From Spirochaetota bacterium (GTDB lineage Bacteria; Spirochaetota; Spirochaetia; Treponematales; UBA12059): a stretch of DNA of 64,000 nt. The notes below the pieces were generated by a model. That model saw only the letters and a program-made list of their open reading frames with translations. It did no database searches and was not told the DNA's origin. Positions 42,998 to 51,608 of this stretch are shown one piece after another; the first letter of the stretch is position 1; every line of letters starts with the position of its first letter. The DNA lies in NCBI GenBank assembly GCA_026398615.1, contig JAPLSN010000016.1, positions 1 through 64,000 on the forward strand, read 5' to 3'. The position numbers were made by a program, and so were the translations under genes.

Positions 42998-43936
42998 ATG
43001 AAGAAGCTTTTCGCGTTCGTCATCATTGCGACGATCGCCTTCGCGGTCGTCTTCGCGGCCCCGGTGTTCATCAATCTGGCGACCGGCGGCGCAGCCGGAA
43101 CCTACTTCCCGCTCGGCGGAGCCATGGCCGAGATCTGGAACACCAACATCAAGAACATGAACGCCACCGCCCAGACCTCGGGCGCGTCGGCTGCCAACAT
43201 CAACCTGCTCCGCGACAAGAACGCTGACGTCATCATCGTCCAGAACGACGTGGCTTTCTACGCCATCAACGGCGTCGAGCTTTTCAAGGAGAAGTATCCC
43301 ATGCTGCTCGGCATGGCCTGCCTCTACAACGAAACCTGCCAGCTCGTCTCGATCGAAGGCACGGGCGTGAAGACGCTCGCCGATCTGAAGGGCAAGCGTA
43401 TCGCGGTCGGCGCCGCCGGTTCCGGCGTGGAAGCCAACGCCCGCCAGATCATGGAGATGGCCGGCATCACCTATGCCGACATCAAGGTCCAGTACCTCAA
43501 CTTTGCGGATGCCGTGAACAACCTCAAGGACGGCAACATCGACGCCGCCTTCCTCACCGCCGGCCACCCGACCGCCGCCGTCCAGGACCTCGCGGTTTCC
43601 AAGAAGCTCGTCGTCCTGTCCATCCCCAAGGACATTGCCGGCAAGCTCCAGCAGAAGTACCCGTTCTATGCCCCGGTCGTCATCCCGGCGAACACCTACC
43701 CGGGCCAGACCTCCGACGTCCAGACCCTCGCCGTGAAGGCCATGCTCGCCTGCTCCAAGGACCTCCCCACCGACACCGTCTACCAGATGCTCAAGACGAT
43801 GTATGCCAACGGCGCCAAGCTCAAGGCCACCCACAAGGTCGGCGAGCAGATCATCCCCGCCAACGGCAAGTCCGGCATGTCCCTCAAGCTTCATCCCGGT
43901 GCCGAGAAGTATTTCAAGGAAGCGGGCGTCAAGTAA
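42998..43936 (+). CDS. TAXI-family TRAP transporter solute-binding protein
   Basis: 312 residues with a signal peptide (about 1-20). It captures a substrate outside the membrane for the fused permease at 44633. The family features are LATGGAAGTYFPLGGAMAEIWN, TSGASAANINLLRDKNADVIIVQNDVAF, KGKRIAVGAAGSGVEANARQI, NLKDGNIDAAFLTAGHPTAAVQ and FYAPVVIPANTYPGQ. TAXI proteins often bind glutamate or related dicarboxylates; the ligand here cannot be told. A strong AGGAGG site and a terminator straight after suggest that binding protein is made in excess over the permease. Confidence 0.93.
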   Translation: MKKLFAFVIIATIAFAVVFAAPVFINLATGGAAGTYFPLGGAMAEIWNTNIKNMNATAQTSGASAANINLLRDKNADVIIVQNDVAFYAINGVELFKEKYPMLLGMACLYNETCQLVSIEGTGVKTLADLKGKRIAVGAAGSGVEANARQIMEMAGITYADIKVQYLNFADAVNNLKDGNIDAAFLTAGHPTAAVQDLAVSKKLVVLSIPKDIAGKLQQKYPFYAPVVIPANTYPGQTSDVQTLAVKAMLACSKDLPTDTVYQMLKTMYANGAKLKATHKVGEQIIPANGKSGMSLKLHPGAEKYFKEAGVK

Positions 43937-43956
43937 ACGCCGAATGCACCTGACTG

Positions 43957-43989
43957 CGGGCGTCGGGGGATCGCCGACGCCCGTTTTTT
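43957..43989 (+). terminator. Strong Rho-independent terminator after the binding protein
   Basis: A 10-bp perfect stem (CGGGCGTCGG 43957-43966 with 43974-43983) is followed by six T residues. It lies immediately before the DUF1850 start codon, so it probably reduces expression of the permease half of the operon. Confidence 0.85.
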
Positions 43990-44514
43990 ATGGATACGAA
44001 AACCGTTCGCGACGTGACGCGCTTTGTTTTCATGAGGCTGCCGGCGGTTCTCGGCCTCGTCGCCGTCGTGTTCGTGTTTCGGTTGGCGGATATCGGGTTC
44101 GTTCCCGCCATCGTCCTTTCGGATGCGTACGGCTTGCCGCGCGCGATCCTGCCCCTGCCGGACGGCGTGTTTACCCATGTTTTTACGCATTCCGTCCACC
44201 TGAGCCGCGTGGATGAATCCTTTCGCGTGGGGAACGACACGAGGCTCAGGCTTTTTGAAACCAGATTCGACAACTATGGTGTCGGCATTCCGACGGACGA
44301 AGGCGAAGGCTTCCGCGAGGAAGGCGGGCGTTTTGTGCTGGATATCTCGAGAACTTTCGATCGGCTGCCGGTCAGGGTTTCCCACCTGCCCGGAGACGGC
44401 GTGGTCGTGGGTGGCAGCCAGCGTGATTTCACCGAATGGTTCGCTTCGGGAGATCTCGTCGTGATCAGCGCCATTCTCCTTCCGAATGCGATCGCGGCGT
44501 CGGATCATCCATAG
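43990..44514 (+). CDS. DUF1850 protein of the TAXI TRAP operon
   Basis: 174 residues. An N-terminal hydrophobic segment (about 15-35) anchors it, and the rest has the DUF1850 pattern: THSVHLSRVDESFRV, then LRLFETRFDNYGVGIP. DUF1850 genes regularly sit between TAXI binding proteins and fused permeases, but their role is unknown. The ATG directly follows the terminator T run and has no ribosome site; ATG 44030 is an alternative that keeps the hydrophobic segment. Expression by read-through is likely. Confidence 0.75.
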   Translation: MDTKTVRDVTRFVFMRLPAVLGLVAVVFVFRLADIGFVPAIVLSDAYGLPRAILPLPDGVFTHVFTHSVHLSRVDESFRVGNDTRLRLFETRFDNYGVGIPTDEGEGFREEGGRFVLDISRTFDRLPVRVSHLPGDGVVVGGSQRDFTEWFASGDLVVISAILLPNAIAASDHP

Positions 44515-44632
44515 AAATCCCGGTACACCGCGGAGCCGACCGGCGTCGCGGAACGACCGAAGGAATACAGACCAGGAGAAAGCACCGCTTGGCGGTCCTC
44601 TCCGGTTACCCGTCCCACGGAGGTAGTCGCCC

Positions 44633-46660
44633 ATGAGCGATCCCAAGAACACGGCTGTCTCCCCGGCCCCCGAACCGGTCGAGGAGAAGATCAACGCAGA
44701 CGAGATACTCAAGAAATTCGACAGGGAGTCGGACAAGCGCACACTGACCGGCTTTATCGGAAAGGTCGTCACGGCCATCGCCATCGTGTTTACCTGTTTC
44801 CAGGTCTATACGGCGGTGTTCGGCATGCTCGATGCCACGATCCAGCGCTCGGTCCACCTTTCCTTCGGGCTCTGCCTCATCTACCTCCTGTACCCGATGC
44901 AGAAAAAGTGGTCCCGGACGAGTATCAATCCGATCGACTTCGTCATGGCGATCGTGGGCGCCGCGATTCCAATGTACATCGTCGTGAACTACCAGGCGCT
45001 TCTCCAGGGGCCGCTCGCCGGTTCCATGGATCCCTTCAATACGGCAGTCGGCGTGGTCGGCATCCTGATCGTGCTCGAAGGCGCCCGGCGCTGCGTCGGA
45101 ATGCCCATCGTGATCATCGCATCGGTTTTCATCCTGTATGCGCTCTTCGGTCGCTTCATGCCGGGCTTCCTCATCCACCGCGGCGTGAATCCGGCCGACC
45201 TCATCCAGCATCTTTTCTTTACTACCGAGGGCGTGTTCGGCATCCCGCTCGGCGCGTCGGCCACCTTCATCTTCGTGTTCATCCTTTTCGGCGCCTTCCT
45301 CGAAAAGACCGGACTCGGACAGTTCTTCATTGATATCTCCAACGCCATTGCCGGATGGGCGTCCGGTGGTCCAGCCAAAGTAGCGGTCATTGCAAGCGCT
45401 CTCGAAGGAACGGTGTCCGGTTCCTCCGTCGCGAATGTCGTGGGTTCAGGTTCCTTCACCATCCCCATGATGAAAAAACTCGGTTACAACGCCGATTTTG
45501 CGGGCGCCGTGGAGGCTGCCGCTTCCACGGGTGGCCAAATCATGCCACCTATCATGGGAGCCGCGGCTTTTCTCATGGCCGAACGGACGGGTATTCCCTA
45601 TTCACGGATAATCGCGGCTGCCGCTATACCCGCCCTCCTCTACTTTTTCGGCGTTTTTGCCGGGGTTCACTTCGAAGCCAAGAAAAGCGGACTCAGGGGA
45701 ATGAGCCGCTCCGAGCTTCCGAAAATCCTGCCCCTTTTCGCCAAGCGTGGTCTTCTCATCCTGCCGCTCGTCGGAATCATCTGGCTCCTCGTCACCGGTT
45801 TCACGCCCGTGAAAGCCGCAATGATGGCCATCGTCATCTCGGTGTTCTCGTCGATCGTCGTTTCGTTCCTCAACAAGGAAAAGGTCATATCCCTGAAGGA
45901 TATCCTGGACGCCTTTGAGAACGGCGGCAAGGGCGTGCTCGGCGTCCTGGCGGCCACGGCCTGCGCCGGCATCATCATCGGCGTGATCACAAAGACCGGC
46001 CTCGGCCTCAAATTGGGCTCCGGTCTCATCGCCCTGGCCAACAATAACCTGTTCCTGACCCTGGTGTTCACGATGATCACCTCGCTGATCCTGGGAATGG
46101 GCGTGCCGACGACGGCCAACTACATCATAACTTCCGTTGTCGCCGCTCCCGCGGTCATCACCATCCTCGCGATGCGCACGGGGCTCGCGGTCGATGTGGA
46201 ATCAATCGTGCTTCCTGCCAATATGTTCGTTTTTTACTTCGGCATCATCGCCGACATCACGCCGCCCGTGGCGCTCGCGGCTTTCGCCGGCGCGGCCATC
46301 GCCAAAGGCAATCCCATGAGGACGGGCGTCATTGCGACCAAACTGGCAGTCGCGGCCTTCCTGGTGCCGTACATCTTCGTCTACAACCCGCAGATGCTCC
46401 TCTTCGGAGTGGAACCGCTCGGCCTGATACAGATGATCATCACGAGTTGTCTGGGTATGATCGGCGTGTCGGCGGCGATGATCGGCTTTTTCCTGAAACC
46501 CCTGAACCCGATCTTCCGGATCGCGGCCTTCATGGGTGGCATCCTGCTGGTGATCCCGGGTCTGTTGACTGACGGCATCGGGGCGCTCATCCTCGTCGCC
46601 ATTTTCCTGTTCCAGAAGTTCGTCGACAAGCCCGGGAATGGCATCAAGGCGGCGGCGTGA
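44633..46660 (+). CDS. TRAP transporter fused permease (4TM/12TM)
   Basis: 675 residues with many membrane helices. The first 220 residues correspond to the small DctQ-like part, and the rest to the DctM-like large subunit: FGAFLEKTGLGQFFIDISNA, GSSVANVVGSGSFTIPMMKKLGY, AAASTGGQIMPPIMGAAAFLMAE, PTTANYIITSVVAAPA and DITPPVALAAFAGAAIAKG. It imports a substrate using an ion gradient with the TAXI binding protein. CGGAGG before the ATG is a good ribosome site. A terminator follows at 46747. Confidence 0.94.
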   Translation: MSDPKNTAVSPAPEPVEEKINADEILKKFDRESDKRTLTGFIGKVVTAIAIVFTCFQVYTAVFGMLDATIQRSVHLSFGLCLIYLLYPMQKKWSRTSINPIDFVMAIVGAAIPMYIVVNYQALLQGPLAGSMDPFNTAVGVVGILIVLEGARRCVGMPIVIIASVFILYALFGRFMPGFLIHRGVNPADLIQHLFFTTEGVFGIPLGASATFIFVFILFGAFLEKTGLGQFFIDISNAIAGWASGGPAKVAVIASALEGTVSGSSVANVVGSGSFTIPMMKKLGYNADFAGAVEAAASTGGQIMPPIMGAAAFLMAERTGIPYSRIIAAAAIPALLYFFGVFAGVHFEAKKSGLRGMSRSELPKILPLFAKRGLLILPLVGIIWLLVTGFTPVKAAMMAIVISVFSSIVVSFLNKEKVISLKDILDAFENGGKGVLGVLAATACAGIIIGVITKTGLGLKLGSGLIALANNNLFLTLVFTMITSLILGMGVPTTANYIITSVVAAPAVITILAMRTGLAVDVESIVLPANMFVFYFGIIADITPPVALAAFAGAAIAKGNPMRTGVIATKLAVAAFLVPYIFVYNPQMLLFGVEPLGLIQMIITSCLGMIGVSAAMIGFFLKPLNPIFRIAAFMGGILLVIPGLLTDGIGALILVAIFLFQKFVDKPGNGIKAAA

Positions 46661-47016
46661 CTCCGGCGAAAGCATCGACCACGGAGTCACTGAGCGACGC
46701 TTGGCGGCACGGGGAAGAGGCAATAAAAAAGGTACTTTGAGTTCAGGGGGGACGGATGCCGGCGACGGCGATCCGTCCCCCTTTCCTTTTCCCGAATTCC
46801 CTTGTTTCTCCGCTTCCCTGCGCCTCTGCGTGAGATACTCTCCGGAAACGTCTCACGCGGAGCTGCGGAGGGTTTGGAAAGGAGGGAATCCATCTGATTC
46901 CCTCAAATATCCTGTGACCTTCCTGGACCTTCCGATCCCTTCGTGTCCTTTCCCTCCTGCTTTCGTGTTTTTCGTGGTTCACTTCGCGGTTGGCCCTGTT
47001 GCAGTTTTTCCCGGGC
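46661..47016. repeat. Intergenic block of CACGGAG/CACGAAG-type repeats
   Basis: The 397-bp gap between the permease and the phosphatase has no credible gene. It contains imperfect inverted copies of the same family seen at 11627 and 49597: ACCACGGAGTCACTGAG (46677), CGCCTCTGCGTGAGA (46823), CACGCGGAGCTGCGGAGG (46855) and CCTTCGTGTCCTTTCC (46938), then TTTCGTGTTTTTCGTGG. A terminator lies inside at 46747-46790. Confidence 0.55.
46747..46790 (+). terminator. Rho-independent terminator of the TRAP operon
   Basis: An 11-bp perfect stem (GGGGGACGGAT 46747-46757 with 46771-46781) is closed by a 13-base loop and followed by TTTCCTTTT. Confidence 0.75.
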
Positions 47017-47046
47017 TTTACCGGCAGTCTGGCGGGCCGGTATACT
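47017..47046 (+). promoter_or_regulatory. Candidate promoter of the histidine phosphatase gene
   Basis: TTTACC (47017-47022), an 18-bp spacer and TATACT (47041-47046) end 11 bp before the ATG, leaving a leader of only about five bases. Confidence 0.45.
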
Positions 47047-47057
47047 GCCCGCCTGCC

Positions 47058-47747
47058 ATGAACGAACATGACGAAATTTTCGCGGGAGTCGACCGCGACA
47101 CGACGATATACCTCATACGCCACGGGGAGAGCGAGGCCAACGCGAGGAACATCGTGCAGGGGCTCACCGAGTGGCCCCTCAACGACCGGGGGCGCCTGCA
47201 GGCTTCCGCGGCCGGAGCCTGGCTCGCGGGCAAGGGCATCGGCTCATTGCGCTGTTCGCCCCTCGCGCGCGCGAGGGAGACGGCGGACATCGTCTCGCGG
47301 ACGGGAGGCCTGCCCGATCCCGTTCCCGATCCGCTGTTCCGCGAACTCGATACGGGGTGTTTTTCCGGCTTGCCCATCGACGAGTCCCGCGAGCGGTTTC
47401 CCGACATCTATGCCGAATTCGAGTACCTGAGCTGGGACGGGGTTCCTGACGCGGAACATTCGGACGCGCTGTATGAACGCGCCCTGGAGGCTTGGGCGGA
47501 GCTGCTGGGGCTGGCGTCAGGGACGGGAGCGCCCGCGGCGGCGGTATCGCATGGGGGCTTCATCCAGTGGCTCGTCCGTTCCACCTTCGGCTGCCGAAGC
47601 TGGATGCCGCTCCTGCCGACCGGGAACTGCGGCATTTTCACCCTTGTGGTCATGCCGACCCGGCCCGGGAAACCGCCTCATGTCCGCTGGAAGCACGTCA
47701 ACCTGGAGCCCGCGGTAGGCCTTCCCCAGGTCATGCCGATCTTCTGA
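47058..47747 (+). CDS. Histidine phosphatase (phosphoglycerate-mutase-like)
   Basis: 229 residues. The phosphohistidine motif LIRHGES lies at 18-24 and the second active-site His is in VSHGGFIQWL. CSPLARARETADI and FRELDTGCFSGLP complete the fold. It is a 2-phosphoglycerate-independent-type branched family of phosphatases; the substrate may be a sugar phosphate, alpha-ribazole phosphate or another metabolite. The very short leader lacks a ribosome site, so this start depends on the promoter assignment. The gene converges on the pseudouridine synthase with an 11-bp gap. Confidence 0.88.
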   Translation: MNEHDEIFAGVDRDTTIYLIRHGESEANARNIVQGLTEWPLNDRGRLQASAAGAWLAGKGIGSLRCSPLARARETADIVSRTGGLPDPVPDPLFRELDTGCFSGLPIDESRERFPDIYAEFEYLSWDGVPDAEHSDALYERALEAWAELLGLASGTGAPAAAVSHGGFIQWLVRSTFGCRSWMPLLPTGNCGIFTLVVMPTRPGKPPHVRWKHVNLEPAVGLPQVMPIF

Positions 47748-47758
47748 AGAGGGGGCAT

Positions 47759-48532
47759 TCAGTTCAGCGACGGTTCCTGCTGCGGACCGGCGGTTTCGCG
47801 GTGGGCGGCGAGCGTGGCGAGGACGGCTTCGTCGGGCGTGAACTCGGGGCCGAAGACGGACCAGAGCGGCTCGCTGTGCGGGGGGCGGGCCACCACGGAG
47901 ATCATTTCCCGCTTGTAGGGATGGGGGAAAGCCAGCTTCCACGCGTGCAGCATGATGAGTCCGTTCCGGGTGGACCGACGGGCGCCGTACTTGAGGTCCC
48001 CGCGTATGGGGCATCCGATCGAGGCGAGCTGGGCGCGGATCTGGTGGGTGCGGCCGGTCAGGAGTTCCACTTCGAGGAGGAAATACCGGGCCGATTCGCC
48101 GAGCTTGCGGTAGGACAGGGCGCAGACCTCGGCCGGCCACGGAGGGCCGGAAATCCCGATGACCGGCTTCAGGTGCGTCCTGTTCCGCAGGTGGTCCCTC
48201 GTGAAGCGGTGGACGAGGACGCCTTCGCCGGCCTCGGGCATGCGTTCGACGCAGGCGAGGTAGGTTTTGGCCACTTCCCGGTCGCGGAAGGACGAACAGA
48301 GAATCGCCGTGGTGCGCCTGTTCTTCGAGAAGAGCACGACGCCGCTCGCGCGACGGTCGATTCTGTGGACGGGTTCCAGGTAATGGAGTTTTTCGCCCGC
48401 TTCGGTGGCCAGCCCTTTCATGATGAACGCGCCGAGCGGTTCATCTCCCGAGTCGTCGGCTATTACCGGCACGGCGGACAATTTGTTCGCTACCAGGACG
48501 CAGTCGTCTTCGTAGAGGACGTGGTGGATCAT
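47759..48532 (-). CDS. RluA-family RNA pseudouridine synthase
   Basis: 257 residues. It isomerises uridine to pseudouridine in rRNA or tRNA. The catalytic Asp59 lies in HRIDRRASGVVLFSK, and the other family motifs KTYLACVE and LLTGRTHQIRAQLASIGCPIRGDLKYG are present. No S4 domain precedes the catalytic domain, as in RluA, TruC and related enzymes. Which RNA site is modified cannot be told. TATGAT at 48547-48552 (minus strand) may be the -10 box of a short-leader transcript. Confidence 0.92.
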   Translation of the reverse strand: MIHHVLYEDDCVLVANKLSAVPVIADDSGDEPLGAFIMKGLATEAGEKLHYLEPVHRIDRRASGVVLFSKNRRTTAILCSSFRDREVAKTYLACVERMPEAGEGVLVHRFTRDHLRNRTHLKPVIGISGPPWPAEVCALSYRKLGESARYFLLEVELLTGRTHQIRAQLASIGCPIRGDLKYGARRSTRNGLIMLHAWKLAFPHPYKREMISVVARPPHSEPLWSVFGPEFTPDEAVLATLAAHRETAGPQQEPSLN

Positions 48533-48606
48533 GCGGCGGGCACTCTATCATACCATGCGCGATCGATGTAAGAGGCTGCCCACGGCGTCTTGAGACCCGG
48601 GTTTCC

Positions 48607-49500
48607 TCAGGCTTTCAGCGTTGTTTCGACCGCATCGTGCATCTCGTCCAGGCGTTTCATGATCCCGTCGACCACCGCCTGCTTGAGATCCTCGCCGAAA
48701 TGGTGCCGTTTCTTGATGGAATCGCGGAATTCGGCGCAGTCGACGACGGGACTCGCTTCCATGACGACGCGGTCCCGCGTGACGAGGTCTTCGTGCATCT
48801 CCCCCTCGGGGTTGATGCGCAGGATGTTGCCGTTGATGGAAACGAAGACCATCTTGTCGAACCCCTTGAGGTAGGAATCGATCTCCCGTACGCCGCGTCT
48901 GGTGGAAGGGTCCCAGGGCCTGTAGCGCGTGCCCGCCGGGAAGACCAGCACCAGGTCGCCAGCCTTCTTGCGCTCCGCAAGGGCTTTCATCGCCGCGCGG
49001 TTGATTGTCATTGCCCGCGCGATTTCCGCGTGGGCTTCCTTCTTGTCGCCTGAGTCCTTTTCCACGCTTTCGAGGGACCTGCTCGGGTAAATGATGATTC
49101 GCGTGTAGGCTCCGGTCAGGACTGTGACGATGGGGTTCGTTTCGCTCAGCTTGATGCCCGCGATGGCCGTGACGGCGTCGGCGAGAGCGCAACCTTGCGG
49201 TCCGTGCTGGTGGAGGAGGTAGATGAAGACCGGAAGGTCCATGTTGCTGTAGTGTTCCAGGAGGAGGAGGCAGGAAGCTCCGGCCTTGCCGGCTTCGTAC
49301 AGGGCCTTCAGATTCTCGAAGCCCCTGAGCATGCTGCCGGGCAGGAGTTGATCCACGACCATCGTTTCGAGGTAGGTGACGATCATCGGGTTGCCGCGCT
49401 GGAAGACGTTTTCCTCGGTGACGGTCATCGCCGGGGCGCCTGAGGACTTGGTCATGATCTCGGAGATGAGCGCGCGATATTTTTGGCTGAACGGTTCCAT
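48607..49500 (-). CDS. Glycerolipid acyltransferase (PlsC-like)
   Basis: 297 residues. The acyltransferase motif I HYSNMD (83-88) has the HxxxxD catalytic pair, and FPAGTRYRP near 198-206 replaces the usual FPEGTR. RIIIYPSRSLESVEKD and the SINGNILRINPEGEMHEDLV segment are consistent with glycerolipid acyltransferases. The length and lack of clear membrane helices resemble proteins of the GPAT/DHAPAT-like group in spirochaetes. It probably acylates glycerol-phosphate or a lysolipid at the membrane surface. AAGGAG precedes the ATG. Confidence 0.82.
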   Translation of the reverse strand: MEPFSQKYRALISEIMTKSSGAPAMTVTEENVFQRGNPMIVTYLETMVVDQLLPGSMLRGFENLKALYEAGKAGASCLLLLEHYSNMDLPVFIYLLHQHGPQGCALADAVTAIAGIKLSETNPIVTVLTGAYTRIIIYPSRSLESVEKDSGDKKEAHAEIARAMTINRAAMKALAERKKAGDLVLVFPAGTRYRPWDPSTRRGVREIDSYLKGFDKMVFVSINGNILRINPEGEMHEDLVTRDRVVMEASPVVDCAEFRDSIKKRHHFGEDLKQAVVDGIMKRLDEMHDAVETTLKA

Positions 49501-49596
49501 TGCGGTACGCTCCTTGCTCGAAGACGGTCAACTATAGCGGCCGTTTTTTCACCGTGTCAACCTTGATACCGTCCTGGAGAGTCACCGGGAAATTTC

Positions 49597-49753
49597 ACCA
49601 CGGAGGCACGGGGACACGGAGGGAAGAGGACGGAAGGGGCAAGAGGGGTTCAGGTATTTGAAGCGACGAGCCTGCGACCTGCATTCCCGCCAATTTTCTC
49701 TTCCGCGTTTCAACGCTTCCTTGCTCTTCTCCGTGCCGCCGTGCCTCCGTGGT
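49597..49753. repeat. Inverted repeat with CACGGAG arms
   Basis: The 15-bp arm ACCACGGAGGCACGG (49597-49611) is repeated exactly as its reverse complement at 49739-49753. Degenerate extensions (GACACGGAGGGAAGAG, CTCTTCTCCGTGCC) continue inward. It fills most of the 275-bp gap between two minus-strand genes, and would form a long hairpin in RNA. Confidence 0.85.
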
Positions 49754-49775
49754 CCTGCTCCCTCTAGCCGGCGTC

Positions 49776-50966
49776 TCAGTCGGGGAGGGCGATGCCGAGC
49801 CATCCTTTGGGATCCGAAACCGACTGGGCAATCTGGCCGATGTCCACCTTGGCCGTCGTTTCCGCGACGAGCCATTGGCGCCCGGCGAAGGGGAAGCGCG
49901 CGCCGGCTCCTTCCGCGTCGATGGCGGCCATGGCGTGGGCATATGCTTCCGATACCATCACGATGGCGTCCACGCCGTCGTGCTTGAGGAGGATGGCCAT
50001 GAGGAGGGAGCGGCTGTCGCAATCCCCGCGGCGCTCGAAAGCCGTGGACAGCGGGTTCACGAAATCCGAGCCCTCGGGGTCGCGTGCGTAGGTGAAGCCC
50101 TGCGTCCATGAGAGTACGGACCTGGCGCGGTCGACGGGGGATGGCATGCTTCCCGCCGGGGTTTTTGTCATCGATGCCCTGGCCACTTCCAGCGCGAGGT
50201 AGTCGAGGCGGTGGAAGCTGTCGCGGTACACCATGCGGAAAAAGCGGCTCCAGGCGAGGGCAGCGAGGTCTTCGGCGCCGGCATAGGCCGTGAGCACGCG
50301 GAATTCGCGCTCCACGAGGAACTGGGACGCTTCCGCCTCCGCCGGGTCGTAGGGTACGGAGAGCTGAACGCCGCCGAAATCCAAGAATGTCGGCTTCCTC
50401 CGCGCGGGATCCCAAGGGGTGTCGAACTGGCTCACGGGACCGGGGTAAAGCCGCGCTTCGGCGTCGATCGAAAAGGCGTCGATGCAGGACAGGATGAAGT
50501 CCTGGTACTCCTCGAACTCGGAGGCGGGAACGTAGGCCAGGAGGAGGAAGTCCCGTTCGGGTGCACCTTCCGGGTTTTTCTGCAGGCCGTCCACGAAGAG
50601 GGCATAGCCTTCTTCGGCGCTGCCGCCGAGATCGAAGCTCAGGTCGGCGAGGACTGCCTTTCGCCGCTGGTAGGTGAATTCCTCCGAGTCCGCCTCCGCG
50701 CCGAGCTTGCGGGCGATTTCCGCCATCCCCGCCGCGGCGGAGGCGTACCTGGCGCCGTCATAGAGGATCACCTGGAATTTTATGACTTCGTTCGGGTCGG
50801 TGAAGCTGAAATTGTTCTTCCCGTCTCCGCCGGTAAACTGGAAACCCTCGGGCATGTCGATGTAGAAGCCGGAATCGGAATAGAGTTCCTCCGCCGCGGC
50901 GAAGGCCGGTACGAATGCCAGTATGAGTGCGGCCAACGCCGCGGGACGCAGGGCTTTCATGCGCAT
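49776..50966 (-). CDS. Exported transglutaminase-like protein
   Basis: 396 residues with a signal peptide (LAALILAFVPAFAAAEE). The C-terminal third has a transglutaminase-type catalytic set: Cys in ERRGDCDSRSLLMAILLK, His in SEAYAHAMAAI and Asp in ETTAKVDIGQIAQ. The N-terminal part (GFYIDMPEGFQFTGGDGKNN, then FSFTDP) resembles small exported beta-rich domains of PsbP/MOG1 type. A peptidase or crosslinking role in the periplasm is plausible but not shown. The ATG at 50966 follows GGAGATC; an ATG at 50978 is an alternative. Confidence 0.72.
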   Translation of the reverse strand: MRMKALRPAALAALILAFVPAFAAAEELYSDSGFYIDMPEGFQFTGGDGKNNFSFTDPNEVIKFQVILYDGARYASAAAGMAEIARKLGAEADSEEFTYQRRKAVLADLSFDLGGSAEEGYALFVDGLQKNPEGAPERDFLLLAYVPASEFEEYQDFILSCIDAFSIDAEARLYPGPVSQFDTPWDPARRKPTFLDFGGVQLSVPYDPAEAEASQFLVEREFRVLTAYAGAEDLAALAWSRFFRMVYRDSFHRLDYLALEVARASMTKTPAGSMPSPVDRARSVLSWTQGFTYARDPEGSDFVNPLSTAFERRGDCDSRSLLMAILLKHDGVDAIVMVSEAYAHAMAAIDAEGAGARFPFAGRQWLVAETTAKVDIGQIAQSVSDPKGWLGIALPD

Positions 50967-51124
50967 CGTGATCTCCATGGTCGCGCGGACGCGATTCGCG
51001 GGCGGCCGGAAGGCCGGCCTGGAGCCATTCCGGGTCGGTCTTCCGGCGGGACTCCCCGATGGTGATATCGGCCGAAACGGGGTTCCGGTGAAGACGGTAT
51101 CGTGATTCGGTGGGGAAAACGGGA

Positions 51125-51541
51125 TCAGGCACTTCCCGCGGGCCGGCGCCTGATCCCGGTACCGTGTTTGCGCACGCTTCGGGCGCCGGGCACGCAGCGC
51201 GGGGACGAGGCCTGGAGCCTCCCGTCCGCGATCTCCAGGGCCAAACTCCGGAATCGATCCCAGGAAGGCATATCGTCGAACCTCGCCATGACCTCGCGGC
51301 GGGCGCCGCTCTGGACCGTGAGCATGGTTTCGCCGAGGATGTCGGTTTCCAGGTTGATGGCCATGACCGGGGTCGCTGAAGCGTCGAAGAAGAAAAGCCT
51401 GAAATGGTACGGGTTGTTGTGGCTGCGGGCGGTGTCAGGCACGGCTATGGCTTCAACCCTGTACCCGCCGCGGTCGAAACGCTCCAGGCGGATGCCCGAG
51501 TAGAGGTGCTTGATCCAGGTGAGGTCACTGAGCGCATCCAT
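51125..51541 (-). CDS. Conserved hypothetical protein
   Basis: 138 residues. No family is recognised. It begins MDALSDLTWIKHLYSG and has a mixed strand/helix pattern with SHNNPYHFRLFFFDASA and NLETDILGETMLTVQ. The C-terminal 30 residues are rich in Arg, Gly and Ser and are probably disordered. There is no signal peptide. A good GAGGAGG ribosome site makes it a genuine gene. It follows the NorD-like gene by 67 bp on the same strand, so it may belong to that operon. Confidence 0.6.
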   Translation of the reverse strand: MDALSDLTWIKHLYSGIRLERFDRGGYRVEAIAVPDTARSHNNPYHFRLFFFDASATPVMAINLETDILGETMLTVQSGARREVMARFDDMPSWDRFRSLALEIADGRLQASSPRCVPGARSVRKHGTGIRRRPAGSA

Positions 51542-51608
51542 GGCCGGCCTCCTCGTTCCGCACCTTCAAATATAGCGAATTCCCCGCCGCTCGTGTCGGA
51601 GGGCGCCC

